From Mesorhizobium sp. NBSH29 (GTDB lineage Bacteria > Pseudomonadota > Alphaproteobacteria > Rhizobiales > Rhizobiaceae), in the NCBI RefSeq assembly GCF_015500055.1, contig NZ_CP045492.1, positions 2,056,501 through 2,120,500 on the forward strand: a stretch of DNA of 64,000 nt. The letters run 5' to 3'. Both the position numbers and the translations under genes were made by a program. The notes below the pieces were generated by a model, which was given only the letters and a program-made list of their open reading frames with translations, was not told the origin of the DNA and ran no database searches. Position 1 is the first letter of the stretch. Every line of letters begins with the position of its first letter. Positions 45,765-54,388 of this stretch are shown in pieces.

Positions 45765-46415
45765 TCAACACCCCTCGCAAACCGGAGTAAGGCCCAACTT
45801 TTCGCCCAACTCATAGTTGCTCCGGTGCGCGGCCATGACCGCTCCTGCTGCTTTGTCGGGGTCTGGGAAACTAGCCGGCTCGATAAAAGGGCAGCCGTCG
45901 CTATCGACGCAGTGGGACAAAATGAGCGGGATCACCTCCCAATCATAAGCAATGGTATCGAAGAAATTTTTATCGGCCGATGTGCAGATGTCGTAGACCT
46001 CCAGGCACCACTGGCCGAGCGGGATTGATGCATGACGCATCTGAACTGATCCGACGCCTTCGCGAAGTTCATGCCATCGCTGGTCGCCTTTCCCGTCCGG
46101 CGCGTTAACTGTCCAATCGTTGATGCACTCCCATACGCAAAGCGCAGCTTCCATCTCGAGGTGAGTGTAAGAACCCTTACCGCGGCGCTCGTTGGAAAGA
46201 TCGTCCGGGATAGGAAGAGCACGGCCCTCAAAGGCTGCGACGCCTTCCCACGCGCGGGTCAGGTAGGTCGTTCGGTCGGTTACGGCCTGTTTAGGACTGT
46301 CCCAACGGTCATCCTCCAGGGCGAAGGCGAGGGCCTGCTTGAAGTTGTCGGCGATGTAGGTCGTCTGCCGGTAGAATGGAACGCGGTAGGTCGCTTCGAT
46401 GGTGAACATCGGCAT
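45765..46415 (-). CDS. Hypothetical phage protein
   Basis: 216 residues, starting MPMFTIEATYRVPFYRQTTY with an Asp/Trp/Cys-containing body and C-terminal VCEGC. I recall similar proteins from rhizobial phages and plasmids but no function. ATG 46415 with AAGGAGA upstream. Confidence 0.62.
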   Translation of the reverse strand: MPMFTIEATYRVPFYRQTTYIADNFKQALAFALEDDRWDSPKQAVTDRTTYLTRAWEGVAAFEGRALPIPDDLSNERRGKGSYTHLEMEAALCVWECINDWTVNAPDGKGDQRWHELREGVGSVQMRHASIPLGQWCLEVYDICTSADKNFFDTIAYDWEVIPLILSHCVDSDGCPFIEPASFPDPDKAAGAVMAAHRSNYELGEKLGLTPVCEGC

Positions 46416-46431
46416 AGTCAGTCTCCTTGTT

Positions 46432-46445
46432 TGCCATAATTGGCG
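46432..46445 (-). repeat. Dispersed dyad repeat, copy 6
   Basis: Minus strand CGCCA-ATTA-TGGCA, 16 bases before start 46415. It begins only nine bases after the stop of the preceding gene, leaving no room for a separate intergenic promoter. Confidence 0.75.
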
Positions 46446-46454
46446 GGTGGTCGT

Positions 46455-46712
46455 TCAGGGTTTTAGCAGGACGTATTCACCTTTAACGATGTCGATTTCG
46501 ATGCGACGCAGCGGCACGCCGAGCTCTTCGGCGTGATAGTCGCGAAGCGCATCGATTTGCGCTTGGCAGTAAATTGTCCATTCCCCATTATCAATGGGCG
46601 GCTGGTTGTTGCTGAAGCGTCGAAAGACATCCTTAGCATCGACCTCGTACTGAGCATGGAGGAGGCGGTCGGCCTCCTCCCATAGAGCTTCGCTGATCGA
46701 CTTGGCACCCAT
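46455..46712 (-). CDS. Small hypothetical phage protein
   Basis: 85 residues (MGAKSISEALWEEADRLLHA; QAQIDALRDYHAEELGVPLR). ATG 46712 is preferred; a TTG one codon earlier abuts the upstream stop. Family unknown. Confidence 0.55.
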   Translation of the reverse strand: MGAKSISEALWEEADRLLHAQYEVDAKDVFRRFSNNQPPIDNGEWTIYCQAQIDALRDYHAEELGVPLRRIEIDIVKGEYVLLKP

Positions 46713-46715
46713 CAA

Positions 46716-47078
46716 TCACGCCGTTCCCTTGGTCGGATAGGCTTTGGCAAAATCGGCCATTTTGGTCGCTCGCCACTCGTCAATTTCGGCCTGGATCAAG
46801 CCCATGCGTCTCATGTCGTTCTCCGTAGGGTCGGCGTCCGGATCGAGCGTGGCCATGATGCTGGTCCAAATATGCTCGGCGCCGCTCATATATGCATCCC
46901 GCAGCCGGGCTAGGTCAGGCGCAGTGGCAGGGTCAACCTTGTGACGCATGCACCAGGCTGCGAAGCCACCAACGATAAGCCTGCCATCGTTGATCAAATT
47001 GTGGGTGAAAGCGATGCCGGCTTTCTCCGCCGGTGTCAGCTTGTCCTTCTTTCGCTTTGCTTCGCCCATTTCATGCAC
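46716..47078 (-). CDS. Hypothetical phage protein
   Basis: 120 residues, starting MHEMGEAKRKKDKLTPAEKA, helical. ATG 47069 is a second possible start. It overlaps the 3' end of the next gene upstream by eight bases. Confidence 0.58.
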   Translation of the reverse strand: MHEMGEAKRKKDKLTPAEKAGIAFTHNLINDGRLIVGGFAAWCMRHKVDPATAPDLARLRDAYMSGAEHIWTSIMATLDPDADPTENDMRRMGLIQAEIDEWRATKMADFAKAYPTKGTA

Positions 47079-47427
47079 TCCTGATTGCGGCGAAGCCTTT
47101 GATCTTCACGCGTTCCATTGTCATTTCCCAGAGAGCGCCAAATTCGCCCCGACCCTTTCCAACCCACTCGCGGAATTTTGTCTGGTTTTGATCGTTCAGC
47201 GCGTCGTGCAGTGTCAGCATCATTCGGGCAGTTGACCGATCGAGAAGAAGCGGATCGAACGCGCCGGCATGCGCATCGTTGAAGTGCCATGTCTCTCCAC
47301 GGAACTCGCCTTCATCGGGCCATACGAATGCAGTGGAGAGGCCGTCTGCGATCGACTTGAGCACGTCGAAACTTGCCATGGTGCAGTCTTTCCATGACGA
47401 GGGGCGGTCCAGCTTGCGCTTACCCAT
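47071..47427 (-). CDS. Hypothetical phage protein
   Basis: 118 residues (MGKRKLDRPSSWKDCTMASF; ARMMLTLHDALNDQNQTKFR). ATG 47427 overlaps the upstream stop; ATG 47442 is an alternative. No recognised family. Confidence 0.55.
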   Translation of the reverse strand: MGKRKLDRPSSWKDCTMASFDVLKSIADGLSTAFVWPDEGEFRGETWHFNDAHAGAFDPLLLDRSTARMMLTLHDALNDQNQTKFREWVGKGRGEFGALWEMTMERVKIKGFAAIRSA

Positions 47428-47902
47428 TTGCGTGCCCCCCATTTGTGGCCAGCTTCGCGACGCGGGCAGCGGCCTCTCGGTTGAGATTGTCCCAGAGGCT
47501 GCCGTTCACCCAAGCCCACCCAGCTCTGTCGTGCGCCTCGTAGGCTTTTTTGGCGAGATTAAGGGTGTAGGGGTCGAGCTGCGGCTTTCTACCGGCGAGC
47601 ACGGCGCGGATCGCGGCGAGTTGGTCATCGATGCCTTCCTGCATCGGGTCGCCCTCGAAACCGGCCATGAATTGCTCGGCCAGATGCAAGGCAGACAACA
47701 TCATGTAATTCGGGCCGGTATCGTCGACATAGGCGAGGGCGCCACACTCCGGGCATTCGCCTGCCGGAACGATCTCTCCAGGATCAATACGCTGCTCCAT
47801 GTCCTTGATCGCAGCGAGATCCGAAAAGTGCGTGACCCTGCCACAATCGGCACACCGGCAGGGTGAATAGTCGTTGTAGTAATTCAATTGAACGTGGGAC
47901 AT
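47420..47902 (-). CDS. Zinc-ribbon-containing phage protein
   Basis: 160 residues. CRCADCGRVTHFSDL and GECPECGALAYV supply two CxxC knuckles, a probable zinc ribbon, followed by a helical C-terminus. Similar proteins occur in rhizobial phages and plasmids; function not known. ATG 47902 with GGAGAA upstream and dyad copy 7. Confidence 0.65.
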   Translation of the reverse strand: MSHVQLNYYNDYSPCRCADCGRVTHFSDLAAIKDMEQRIDPGEIVPAGECPECGALAYVDDTGPNYMMLSALHLAEQFMAGFEGDPMQEGIDDQLAAIRAVLAGRKPQLDPYTLNLAKKAYEAHDRAGWAWVNGSLWDNLNREAAARVAKLATNGGHANG

Positions 47903-47922
47903 TTTGGGGTTTCTCCATGTTT

Positions 47923-47936
47923 TGCCATACTCGGCG
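47923..47936 (-). repeat. Dispersed dyad repeat, copy 7
   Basis: Minus strand CGCCG-AGTA-TGGCA, 20 bases before start 47902. A G-T wobble closes the arm next to centre AGTA. Confidence 0.65.
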
Positions 47937-47946
47937 GGTTGGTCGA

Positions 47947-48771
47947 CTATTTTGTTCGTCGGAGCTTTCGTGCCATGTGCTCCATTTTAACGACGGTCAT
48001 GATTACCGGCTTCAACTCAGCCGGCGCGGCGTCGTAGCCGCGCCCCCACTTTCCGTTTAGGCGTGGCAGCAGTGCGCGGGGCACCAAGGCCCAATTTGAA
48101 GGGTGAGTGTTCCCCTTGTTACCGTCGAGACATTTCAGGCAGTGGCCTTCTGGCACTGGCCCGTTAATTTCCTCCCAAAGCAACATATGGACGCCGCGCC
48201 ACCGCGATTGAAGTGGAAGGCCATCGTGCACCTTGCGTTCGACGTACCCTTCCTTTGAACGGCGCTCAGCGCCAACCGGCTTGTAGTTTACGTTGGCTCG
48301 GCCGGTCAGGTTCCCTTTCTTGAACTGTGTCTGCGCAGAGTTGGCATTGAAGGGCATTTTCTTACCTTTGTTCGCCGGCGTCGCGCCTTTCTCAAAATGC
48401 CCGTCGCGTCCGGTTTTCCAGCCGTTGCGAGTGCACAGCGCTTTGATGTCATCGACTTTGATGTCAGAACGCACGAACTCCTTCACGAACGCTTCGTGCA
48501 ATGCGCGCCGGCTCATAGACTGCCGAGATTCTATGAAGGACAATTCCTCCGCGCTATAGCGGCGGTTTCGTTGTCGCCCGACAAAGCGCCCAGGCTCGCG
48601 CCCAACCTTCCAGCCATATCTCTTACGCAGTGCGTGAAGGTGGGGCGCTTTCACATCGTCGCGGCCGAAGGCTTCCACAAACGCGCGATGATAATCGCTG
48701 ATCACCATCATCCGGTTGGCATCGAGCCATGCCAGTTCGATGCTGGAATAGATGATCTTGCCTCGCTTCAC
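47947..48771 (-). CDS. HNH endonuclease (homing-type)
   Basis: 274 residues. Two N-terminal repeats of a small DNA-binding module (SIELAWLDANRMMVISDYHR and LSFIESRQSMSRRALHEAFV), then an HNH_3-like core LLWEEINGPVPEGHCLKCL, DGNKGNTHPSNWALVPRA. This architecture fits free-standing phage homing nucleases. GTG start forming GTGA with the upstream stop. Confidence 0.82.
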   Translation of the reverse strand: MKRGKIIYSSIELAWLDANRMMVISDYHRAFVEAFGRDDVKAPHLHALRKRYGWKVGREPGRFVGRQRNRRYSAEELSFIESRQSMSRRALHEAFVKEFVRSDIKVDDIKALCTRNGWKTGRDGHFEKGATPANKGKKMPFNANSAQTQFKKGNLTGRANVNYKPVGAERRSKEGYVERKVHDGLPLQSRWRGVHMLLWEEINGPVPEGHCLKCLDGNKGNTHPSNWALVPRALLPRLNGKWGRGYDAAPAELKPVIMTVVKMEHMARKLRRTK

Positions 48772-49040
48772 GACTTCTCACCCTCAATCTGCTTCACAGC
48801 CGATGACGGCTGCGCTGAGAGCATGGGCAGGTCTTTTCGGAACCTGTCACCATGGTTCGCCACAAGCGTGGCGGCCTGAATGCCCAGACGTGCATTTTCT
48901 ACAATCTGATCGGCAACTTTTACCATGCTGTCAGATCTCTTGATTTCATCCTCGAGCTTATCGCCTGTGAGGCCTTCTTCGGCCAGGCGCTCCATCTGAG
49001 CGAAAAGGTGATCGTTGAGATCGGTGATCCGATTTTTCAT
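48768..49040 (-). CDS. Hypothetical phage protein, helical
   Basis: 90 residues (DLNDHLFAQMERLAEEGLTG; MVKVADQIVENARLGIQAAT), helical with coiled-coil character. ATG 49040 chosen by spacing to GGGAGA; ATG 49046 is possible. Family unknown. Confidence 0.6.
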   Translation of the reverse strand: MKNRITDLNDHLFAQMERLAEEGLTGDKLEDEIKRSDSMVKVADQIVENARLGIQAATLVANHGDRFRKDLPMLSAQPSSAVKQIEGEKS

Positions 49041-49058
49041 GTGCATTTCTCCCATTGT

Positions 49059-49072
49059 TGCCATGATTGGCG
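49059..49072 (-). repeat. Dispersed dyad repeat, copy 8
   Basis: Minus strand CGCCA-ATCA-TGGCA, 18 bases before start 49040. It follows the stop of the preceding gene by only a few bases. Confidence 0.75.
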
Positions 49073-49077
49073 GGGGG

Positions 49078-49515
49078 TTAGTCGAGGTTGCGGAAACGGG
49101 CCAGTGCCTCTCCTACTACTGCTGTGGCATTGAAAATTAACGCGCCGCCTTGCTCAACGAAAAGCCACACTGCCGACCGATCTTCAGTGATCATCACATG
49201 ATGCGGATCGGCTTCTTTTCGGTTCAGCAGCGCGGCTACATAATGGGGCGCATCTTCCGATGCGAGTGCCGCAAATCGAGTTTCGATCACTGCGACGATT
49301 TGGAAGGCTAAGGGTTGCGAGACGCCCTGTCTGTAAATTTGCTGCGCGAGGTAGAGAACGCAAATGTCTTTGACCGACCATCGTCGGGCGGCCCCCGGGC
49401 GGCCGTGTGGCGTTATGGGCAAGCGATCCGCCCACCAAATCAGAGTGGCTCGTTCAATGTCTAAGATGGCTTCAACCTGACGGCTGCTGAAGCAACGTTT
49501 CACAATATCATCCAT
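49078..49515 (-). CDS. MerR/HTH-like DNA-binding phage protein
   Basis: 145 residues. CFSSRQVEAILDIERATLIW, WADRLPITPHGRPGAARRW reads as a MerR-type helix-turn-helix with wing; the rest is helical then beta. No effector domain is recognised. It may regulate part of this block. Confidence 0.65.
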   Translation of the reverse strand: MDDIVKRCFSSRQVEAILDIERATLIWWADRLPITPHGRPGAARRWSVKDICVLYLAQQIYRQGVSQPLAFQIVAVIETRFAALASEDAPHYVAALLNRKEADPHHVMITEDRSAVWLFVEQGGALIFNATAVVGEALARFRNLD

Positions 49516-49519
49516 CGTT

Positions 49520-49999
49520 CTAACCCCGTTTTCTGTAGGGAAACTGCGGCAGCACAGAGAAGATTGTTCCCAAGTATTCATGAATAGCTTTTTCCCCTCT
49601 TGGGGCGAGTCTGGCCTCAAGCTCATCGCGCTCGTTTTGTAGCTCTCCTCCGATCGCCTTGACCCGCATTCTCGCGGCTTCCTCGACACGAATGACGCGG
49701 TCTTTTAGAGCCTCGACCTGGCTGCGGGAGGACACCGAAGCAACGGCCCCTGCTCTGGACAACCTCTTCCTCCCTGGAACCTTGAATGTCTTAGGCCCGA
49801 CCGCCTCTACCGGGCCGAGCACTACGAGCGCATCGCTGGTGGCGCGATAGTTGCGGTATGCGTCACTGTCTGGGTTGTCGACCAGCATGAGCACGGCCCC
49901 TCCCATAACTTCCCCGAGGGTCGTGCCTGGGAGGTATTCCCACTGTTGGATCTCATAAAAGAGAAGAAAATCACCGACTTGCATTGGGACCAACATCAT
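49520..49999 (-). CDS. Hypothetical phage protein
   Basis: 159 residues (MQVGDFLLFYEIQQWEYLPG; a coiled-coil region SRSQVEALKDRVIRVEEAAR; basic end FPYRKRG). It follows the VWA gene with overlapping ATGATG, so it may belong to that module. Family unknown. Confidence 0.58.
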   Translation of the reverse strand: MMLVPMQVGDFLLFYEIQQWEYLPGTTLGEVMGGAVLMLVDNPDSDAYRNYRATSDALVVLGPVEAVGPKTFKVPGRKRLSRAGAVASVSSRSQVEALKDRVIRVEEAARMRVKAIGGELQNERDELEARLAPRGEKAIHEYLGTIFSVLPQFPYRKRG

Positions 50000-51165
50000 G
50001 CCACCTCCAACAAGATCGCCTCGCCGAACGGGGTATTCTCGGTAAGCTGGTCGAACGTGGCGCTGTCGCCCTGCACGGCCCAAATCACCGGGGCGGCCGG
50101 TTCTTTGCCAAAATCACCGACATAGAGGTCAGTGAAATATGCGATGACGGTGGCGTCGGAGGCGTTCTTGGCTATCCATTCGAACGTATTGGAAAAAGCC
50201 GTGCCGCCGCCGCCCTTCGCCTCGAGCGTCACGATATCGCCGGCCGTGAACTCCTGGACGTGGTGAACATCGGTGTCGGCATAGATCACCGTCATCTTGT
50301 CGATCATGCTTTCCTCAAACGCGGCGCGGATCTCGGAGGCGAATTGGGCAAGCGCCTTCTGGTCGATCGACCCCGACGTGTCGACGGCGATCACGAAATG
50401 CGACAGGCCGATCGACACCATGCCGGGCAGGACGAGGCCGGAAGCCAGGAACCGGCGATTGGGCTTGGCCCAGGATGAATCCTTGGTCAGGCTCTCATCG
50501 ACGAAGCGCCGAAGCACCTCGCGCCAGTCAACTTTTGGGCGAAGTAGTTTATCGACGATGCGCTTGATACCGGCGGGCAGACTGCCGGCGTTCATCCCCT
50601 TGGCGATCGCTGCCGCCTGGCGCACTTTGGACTGCATGTCGGCCTGAGCGTCGGCGATCGCGGCCTTGTCTCCCATTGGCGCGCCGTCGATGACTTCCCC
50701 GCAGCCGCCCGGATCACCACCTTGACCCTCGTCGCTGTCATCGCCATCATTTTCATCGTCGAGGATGCGATAGACCTCTTCGGCCGACAGGCCGACGAAG
50801 CGCGGCTCAAACAGTCCGCCCTTCGGCATGGTGCCGACTTTGCACTCGATCAGGTCTCCATTGATGACGTAATCGGCAGCCTTGTTCCAGCGGCCGGGCT
50901 TGCGGTGCTGGCGCCGAAGGTGATGTTCGCTGGCGTTGTGGATTACCTCGTGAGCGCTGACGAACAACAGCTCGTCCTTGGTCAAACCCATCACAAAGTT
51001 CTCGTCATAGAACAGGTGCTTTCCGTCGGTCGCCATCGTGTTGATGGCGGGGTCTTCGGTCGCGTCCACCACCTGCAGCTGGACGGCCAGGGAGCCAAAA
51101 AATGGGTGGTCCCACATCAACGACGTGCGCGCGGCCAGGATCTTGTTTTCTACTGGCGTGTTCAT
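49996..51165 (-). CDS. VWA-like / DUF2201-type metallopeptidase-related protein
   Basis: 389 residues. The N-terminal half carries a zinc-peptidase-like motif LLFVSAHEVIHNASEHHLRR (HExxH). The C-terminal half is a VWA domain with MIDAS motif FVIAVDTSGSIDQ and later VIYADTDVHH and AKGGGGTAF. This layout (DUF2201 N-terminus plus VWA) is paired with MoxR-type AAA ATPases in bacteria and phages, like the CobS/CobT chelatase parts. It likely works with the ATPase gene upstream. ATG 51165 follows AAGGAA. Confidence 0.82.
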   Translation of the reverse strand: MNTPVENKILAARTSLMWDHPFFGSLAVQLQVVDATEDPAINTMATDGKHLFYDENFVMGLTKDELLFVSAHEVIHNASEHHLRRQHRKPGRWNKAADYVINGDLIECKVGTMPKGGLFEPRFVGLSAEEVYRILDDENDGDDSDEGQGGDPGGCGEVIDGAPMGDKAAIADAQADMQSKVRQAAAIAKGMNAGSLPAGIKRIVDKLLRPKVDWREVLRRFVDESLTKDSSWAKPNRRFLASGLVLPGMVSIGLSHFVIAVDTSGSIDQKALAQFASEIRAAFEESMIDKMTVIYADTDVHHVQEFTAGDIVTLEAKGGGGTAFSNTFEWIAKNASDATVIAYFTDLYVGDFGKEPAAPVIWAVQGDSATFDQLTENTPFGEAILLEVA

Positions 51166-51473
51166 GCGTGTTCCTTTCTCATGAGGATCGACTGCGCTAT
51201 GCAGCCAGCGATAGTTTCGGGCGAAAGGCGGGATACGAGGTAGGAATCCATCCCTTGGCAGGTGTTCACAGCGACCCGTTTTCTGCGCTTTGAAGTACGG
51301 CGAACGGCGCTGATAACTCTGAATTTTCGATCCACCAGTCCGAAGCCCAGGATGAACTTGCGGATCACCTTGCCTTCGCGCCTCTGTTCGAACTCCCATA
51401 GGTTTGAAAGCTCGTTTGAGGGAACAGGACCGCCTACCATGCGATCAAGCACAGCTTTGCGGGTAGGGGTCAT
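51162..51473 (-). CDS. Small hypothetical protein within the MoxR-VWA module
   Basis: 103 residues, basic (VRRTSKRRKRVAVNTCQG). The N-terminus (MTPTRKAVLDRMVGGPVPSN) could be a small winged helix. ATGA overlap with the upstream gene. Function unknown. Confidence 0.55.
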   Translation of the reverse strand: MTPTRKAVLDRMVGGPVPSNELSNLWEFEQRREGKVIRKFILGFGLVDRKFRVISAVRRTSKRRKRVAVNTCQGMDSYLVSRLSPETIAGCIAQSILMRKEHA

Positions 51474-51841
51474 GGGTCGACCCCCATCGCGGGTCGTCTG
51501 AACCAACCCTGAGTGATCGACAGTGCCGAGGCTGCCGCGATCTCTAGGGCAGGCAGCATTGCCCTAAACGCCTCGGAGAGCGTTCCTTTGGGCAGGTCGC
51601 TGCGCAGGACGGCCGCCGGTCTGAACAGCGCCGACAGCTCGGCCATGTGGCCGCGCTCCCATTCGTTGAGGGTCTGGCCATAATGCCGAAACTTCCGGTG
51701 CTCGGCGTCATAGACCAGCACCCATCGGCGTACTTCGCCGTGGGCTGTTGCTCCGATGAAGTCCCATTGCAGGGCAGGATTGAGAACATTGCCGGCATAG
51801 CCGACCGGCCCAGTTATCCAATGAGGGGCCTTATTAGCCAA
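51470..51841 (-). CDS. Hypothetical protein within the MoxR-VWA module
   Basis: 123 residues (WVLVYDAEHRKFRHYGQTLN; AFRAMLPALEIAAASALSIT). The likely start is TTG 51841, overlapping the end of the MoxR gene; this is weakly supported because no good ribosome site is visible. Family unknown. Confidence 0.5.
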   Translation of the reverse strand: MANKAPHWITGPVGYAGNVLNPALQWDFIGATAHGEVRRWVLVYDAEHRKFRHYGQTLNEWERGHMAELSALFRPAAVLRSDLPKGTLSEAFRAMLPALEIAAASALSITQGWFRRPAMGVDP

Positions 51842-52826
51842 GGGTCACGTCCTGGTTGCGAACAGCCCAATCTGTGAAAGTTTTTGTATGGGAAAGGCCG
51901 GGGTCTCGGCGCACCGCGTCCACGGCGAACATGATTTCAAACTCCCTTGGCAATCGGGAGATATATGCCATGCCTGCATCGAAGGTTTTGGCGTTCACTT
52001 TTCGACCCAGCCCGACCGAGATTGCAAACCGCGCAGAAGGCTCCGAAGGAACGGGGGCGCTGTTGGGATTGGCAAGCACTAGGTCGAGCGATGGAAGGTT
52101 TTTGTAGACGTTGATGAAACCCTCGAGCTCCGCGCCTGCACCCTCCCCTACGATGCCTGCAATTGCGCCCCGACGATCGGCAGAGGGCAAGGCAATATAT
52201 TTGGCGGCCTGTTCCCAGGAGCGCGGGGTTGGGAACGAACGCAGCTCTGGATTCTCCATGTTGTGCAGCAACCCTGGCCGGAAGCGCAAGAACGCTGTGA
52301 GCATCGGGTCTAGACCGATGTCATTGAAATGGTTGACCGACGTTTCGAGGTGCGGAACGATGTCGATATGTGCGAAACGATTGGCGAGCGCTGATGGCAT
52401 GCGCTGCGCTGCCGCCCTGTCGCTTTGCCGGTTGCCAGATCCAGCAACACGCCATCCTTTCGGGAGAACGTACTCGCCTACCCTCCGATCAAGAACGAGG
52501 CCATAACAGGCAGCCTGCATAGAGGGGGAGGCGACATTGATCTCGTCAAGGTGAAGAACCCCGGACTCACCGTCTCTCTCAACCTGCGGGAACTCGTCAG
52601 GAACCTTCCATTTGGTGGTGTCGCCTTCCACGTTCGGGATGCCCATGAGGGCAACCGCATCGCGGGTGGATGCTCGGAAGTCGATCATGCCGATCTTTCG
52701 TTCGATGCAGAATTGTTTGACCAGCGATGATTTGCCGACTCCGGGCGGGCTCCACATCATTGTGGGGGTGTCGCCGTCGAAGTAGATGCTAAAGAGGGCT
52801 CGTGCGTCGGTGAGGTTCATTTCCAT
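51834..52826 (-). CDS. MoxR-type AAA+ ATPase
   Basis: 330 residues. Walker A MMWSPPGVGKSSLVKQF, Walker B GVLHLDEINVASPSMQAACY, a sensor-1-like GSGNRQSD and SALANRFAHIDIV (arginine-finger region). Such ATPases remodel or load partner complexes together with VWA proteins (CobS-CobT, RavA-ViaA). Together with the VWA gene two genes downstream and the DUF3150-like gene upstream it forms a conserved phage trio of unknown function. Confidence 0.88.
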   Translation of the reverse strand: MEMNLTDARALFSIYFDGDTPTMMWSPPGVGKSSLVKQFCIERKIGMIDFRASTRDAVALMGIPNVEGDTTKWKVPDEFPQVERDGESGVLHLDEINVASPSMQAACYGLVLDRRVGEYVLPKGWRVAGSGNRQSDRAAAQRMPSALANRFAHIDIVPHLETSVNHFNDIGLDPMLTAFLRFRPGLLHNMENPELRSFPTPRSWEQAAKYIALPSADRRGAIAGIVGEGAGAELEGFINVYKNLPSLDLVLANPNSAPVPSEPSARFAISVGLGRKVNAKTFDAGMAYISRLPREFEIMFAVDAVRRDPGLSHTKTFTDWAVRNQDVTLG

Positions 52827-52846
52827 TTTGGGTCTCCGTGTGTTGT

Positions 52847-52860
52847 TGCCATGTTTGGCG
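52847..52860 (-). repeat. Dispersed dyad repeat, copy 9
   Basis: Minus strand CGCCA-AACA-TGGCA, 20 bases before the MoxR gene start. Confidence 0.75.
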
Positions 52861-52871
52861 AGGGGGAAAGG

Positions 52872-53384
52872 TCAGGCTGTTTTTCTGCCGAAAATCTTGA
52901 GGTAGGAGTGAACAGAAGGAGAGGCAGTCATTTTGGGAAGGCTGTCGCCGGCTGCGATGTGTGTTCTCTCGATCAAGTCGTCGATAGCCGTGAGCGGGTT
53001 GGCGTTCTTTCGCGCCTCGATGAGGGCCAGGAGCCCAACCATGACGCCATCATCTGTGCTGCATTGATGCTCAGTCTTGTCTGGCATGATGGTTCTCACG
53101 CCGGCGCCGTATCCACCGCCGGCATCGAAATAGGTCGAACAACCCATCCCAGGGGCGGCTTTGACGGCAGCTTCATAATCGTCGAAGGTGCCATAATTCA
53201 CTTCGCTATCTTCGTCCTCAAGATACCGGTTTTCCTCGATGGCCTCTCGCAGAGCTGAGGTCCAAGAATTTATGTCCTGGTTGTCGAACGTACTTTCAGA
53301 CATCATTCGCAGAAACAGTTCAGTGTCGGCTACCGTTTCCAGATGGCCACCGATCATGATTAGAGCATGCGTGCGGTCACCCAT
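52872..53384 (-). CDS. Hypothetical phage protein
   Basis: 170 residues (THALIMIGGHLETVADTELF; acidic centre YLEDEDSEVNYGTFDDYEAA; C-terminal AGDSLPKMTASPSVHSYLKI). No family recognised. It overlaps the gene upstream by eight bases. Confidence 0.58.
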   Translation of the reverse strand: MGDRTHALIMIGGHLETVADTELFLRMMSESTFDNQDINSWTSALREAIEENRYLEDEDSEVNYGTFDDYEAAVKAAPGMGCSTYFDAGGGYGAGVRTIMPDKTEHQCSTDDGVMVGLLALIEARKNANPLTAIDDLIERTHIAAGDSLPKMTASPSVHSYLKIFGRKTA

Positions 53385-53853
53385 TGGCTTTACTCATCTC
53401 CGCAGGGAGGATGGCTCGGGCCATTGCGTTGACAGGTGTCCATCCCCCGCTCGCCCAATGGCCCGCCGCGACATTCTCGGGAGCTGGAAATTCCGCGCGC
53501 AATTCGTCGGCGTCACCATAGCGCTCTGGTTGATTTATCATGTAAGCCATCATTGCTGCATGCTCTCGATCCAGCCATGCGTTGAAAGCGTCGATGGTTT
53601 CAGGACGGACTTGCCCGGCATTGTCGCAGACACTTCGAACCAATAGGCCTAAACGCGACTCTATCTCGGCGAGAGCATCCTGCGACCAACCCTCACGCCA
53701 ATATTCGGAAATTATAGTTTGCAAGCTTGCCGTATAGGTCTCGCCGCTTGGCTCACGGATTTCATAATCCGTGCCGCCGGCAAACCCGCATTTCCATTTG
53801 AACCAATAGCGAGCGCCATTATAGGTGATTGAATTGTCAGTGACATAAGACAT
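53377..53853 (-). CDS. Hypothetical phage protein
   Basis: 158 residues, aromatic-rich N-terminus (SITYNGARYWFKWKCGFAGG), helical body. A leader motif ACCCATACC just before its ATG is shared with the next gene upstream (54058). Family unknown. Confidence 0.57.
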   Translation of the reverse strand: MSYVTDNSITYNGARYWFKWKCGFAGGTDYEIREPSGETYTASLQTIISEYWREGWSQDALAEIESRLGLLVRSVCDNAGQVRPETIDAFNAWLDREHAAMMAYMINQPERYGDADELRAEFPAPENVAAGHWASGGWTPVNAMARAILPAEMSKANG

Positions 53854-53881
53854 GGTATGGGTGCCTCTCATTGGGGGTTGC

Positions 53882-54058
53882 TTAGGCTGCGCGGGCGATT
53901 TTGAGAAAGGCCTTTCTGTAGCCAACAGCCATGCGGTAGTCGTCGCACACAATCCGGTCGGCGGTGTCACCAGCCCCGGTACGTAGGCGAACCGTCCAGT
54001 ATGCGCCTGTCTTTTCGAAAGTGACGTATTTGCCGTGCTTCCCTTCGTAAATTTTCAT
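53882..54058 (-). CDS. Small hypothetical phage protein
   Basis: 58 residues (MKIYEGKHGKYVTFEKTGAY), beta-rich and basic. GGAGACCCATACC precedes the ATG, closely matching the leader of the 53853 gene. Confidence 0.55.
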   Translation of the reverse strand: MKIYEGKHGKYVTFEKTGAYWTVRLRTGAGDTADRIVCDDYRMAVGYRKAFLKIARAA

Positions 54059-54388
54059 GACGGTATGGGTCTCCGAAAGGTCAAAGGGGTTGCAATTCCT
54101 AGAGGTTTGCTCCGAGCCATTCGCGGCCCGAAACAAGCCCCTATCAAGAGTGGAGGGTACGGAAATGGGTTACATTTTTAAGTCTCCTGCGTTGCCGTTC
54201 GATCCCTGATAAAATCTACAACGTGGCACCACTTTGCGGGATCTAAGGTTGGGGTACGGACCTATGGTGCTCCTGGTCCTACCTTGCTGGCGAGATGGCC
54301 AACCGGCCAAGGCCAAGTGCCCTGTTTGGCTAGTTCCCAATGCTTGTTTGGCAAACCAAAAGGGCGCGATGGCGACCCGCTAGGGTTC
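54059..54388. other. Gene-free stretch before the DUF3150-like gene's end
   Basis: About 330 bases lacking a supported frame. Several GGCCA/TGGCC pairs (54293-54316) could form small hairpins. The absence of a dyad repeat here contrasts with its neighbours; this may be where a separate promoter for the genes at 53.4-54.1 kb lies. Confidence 0.4.
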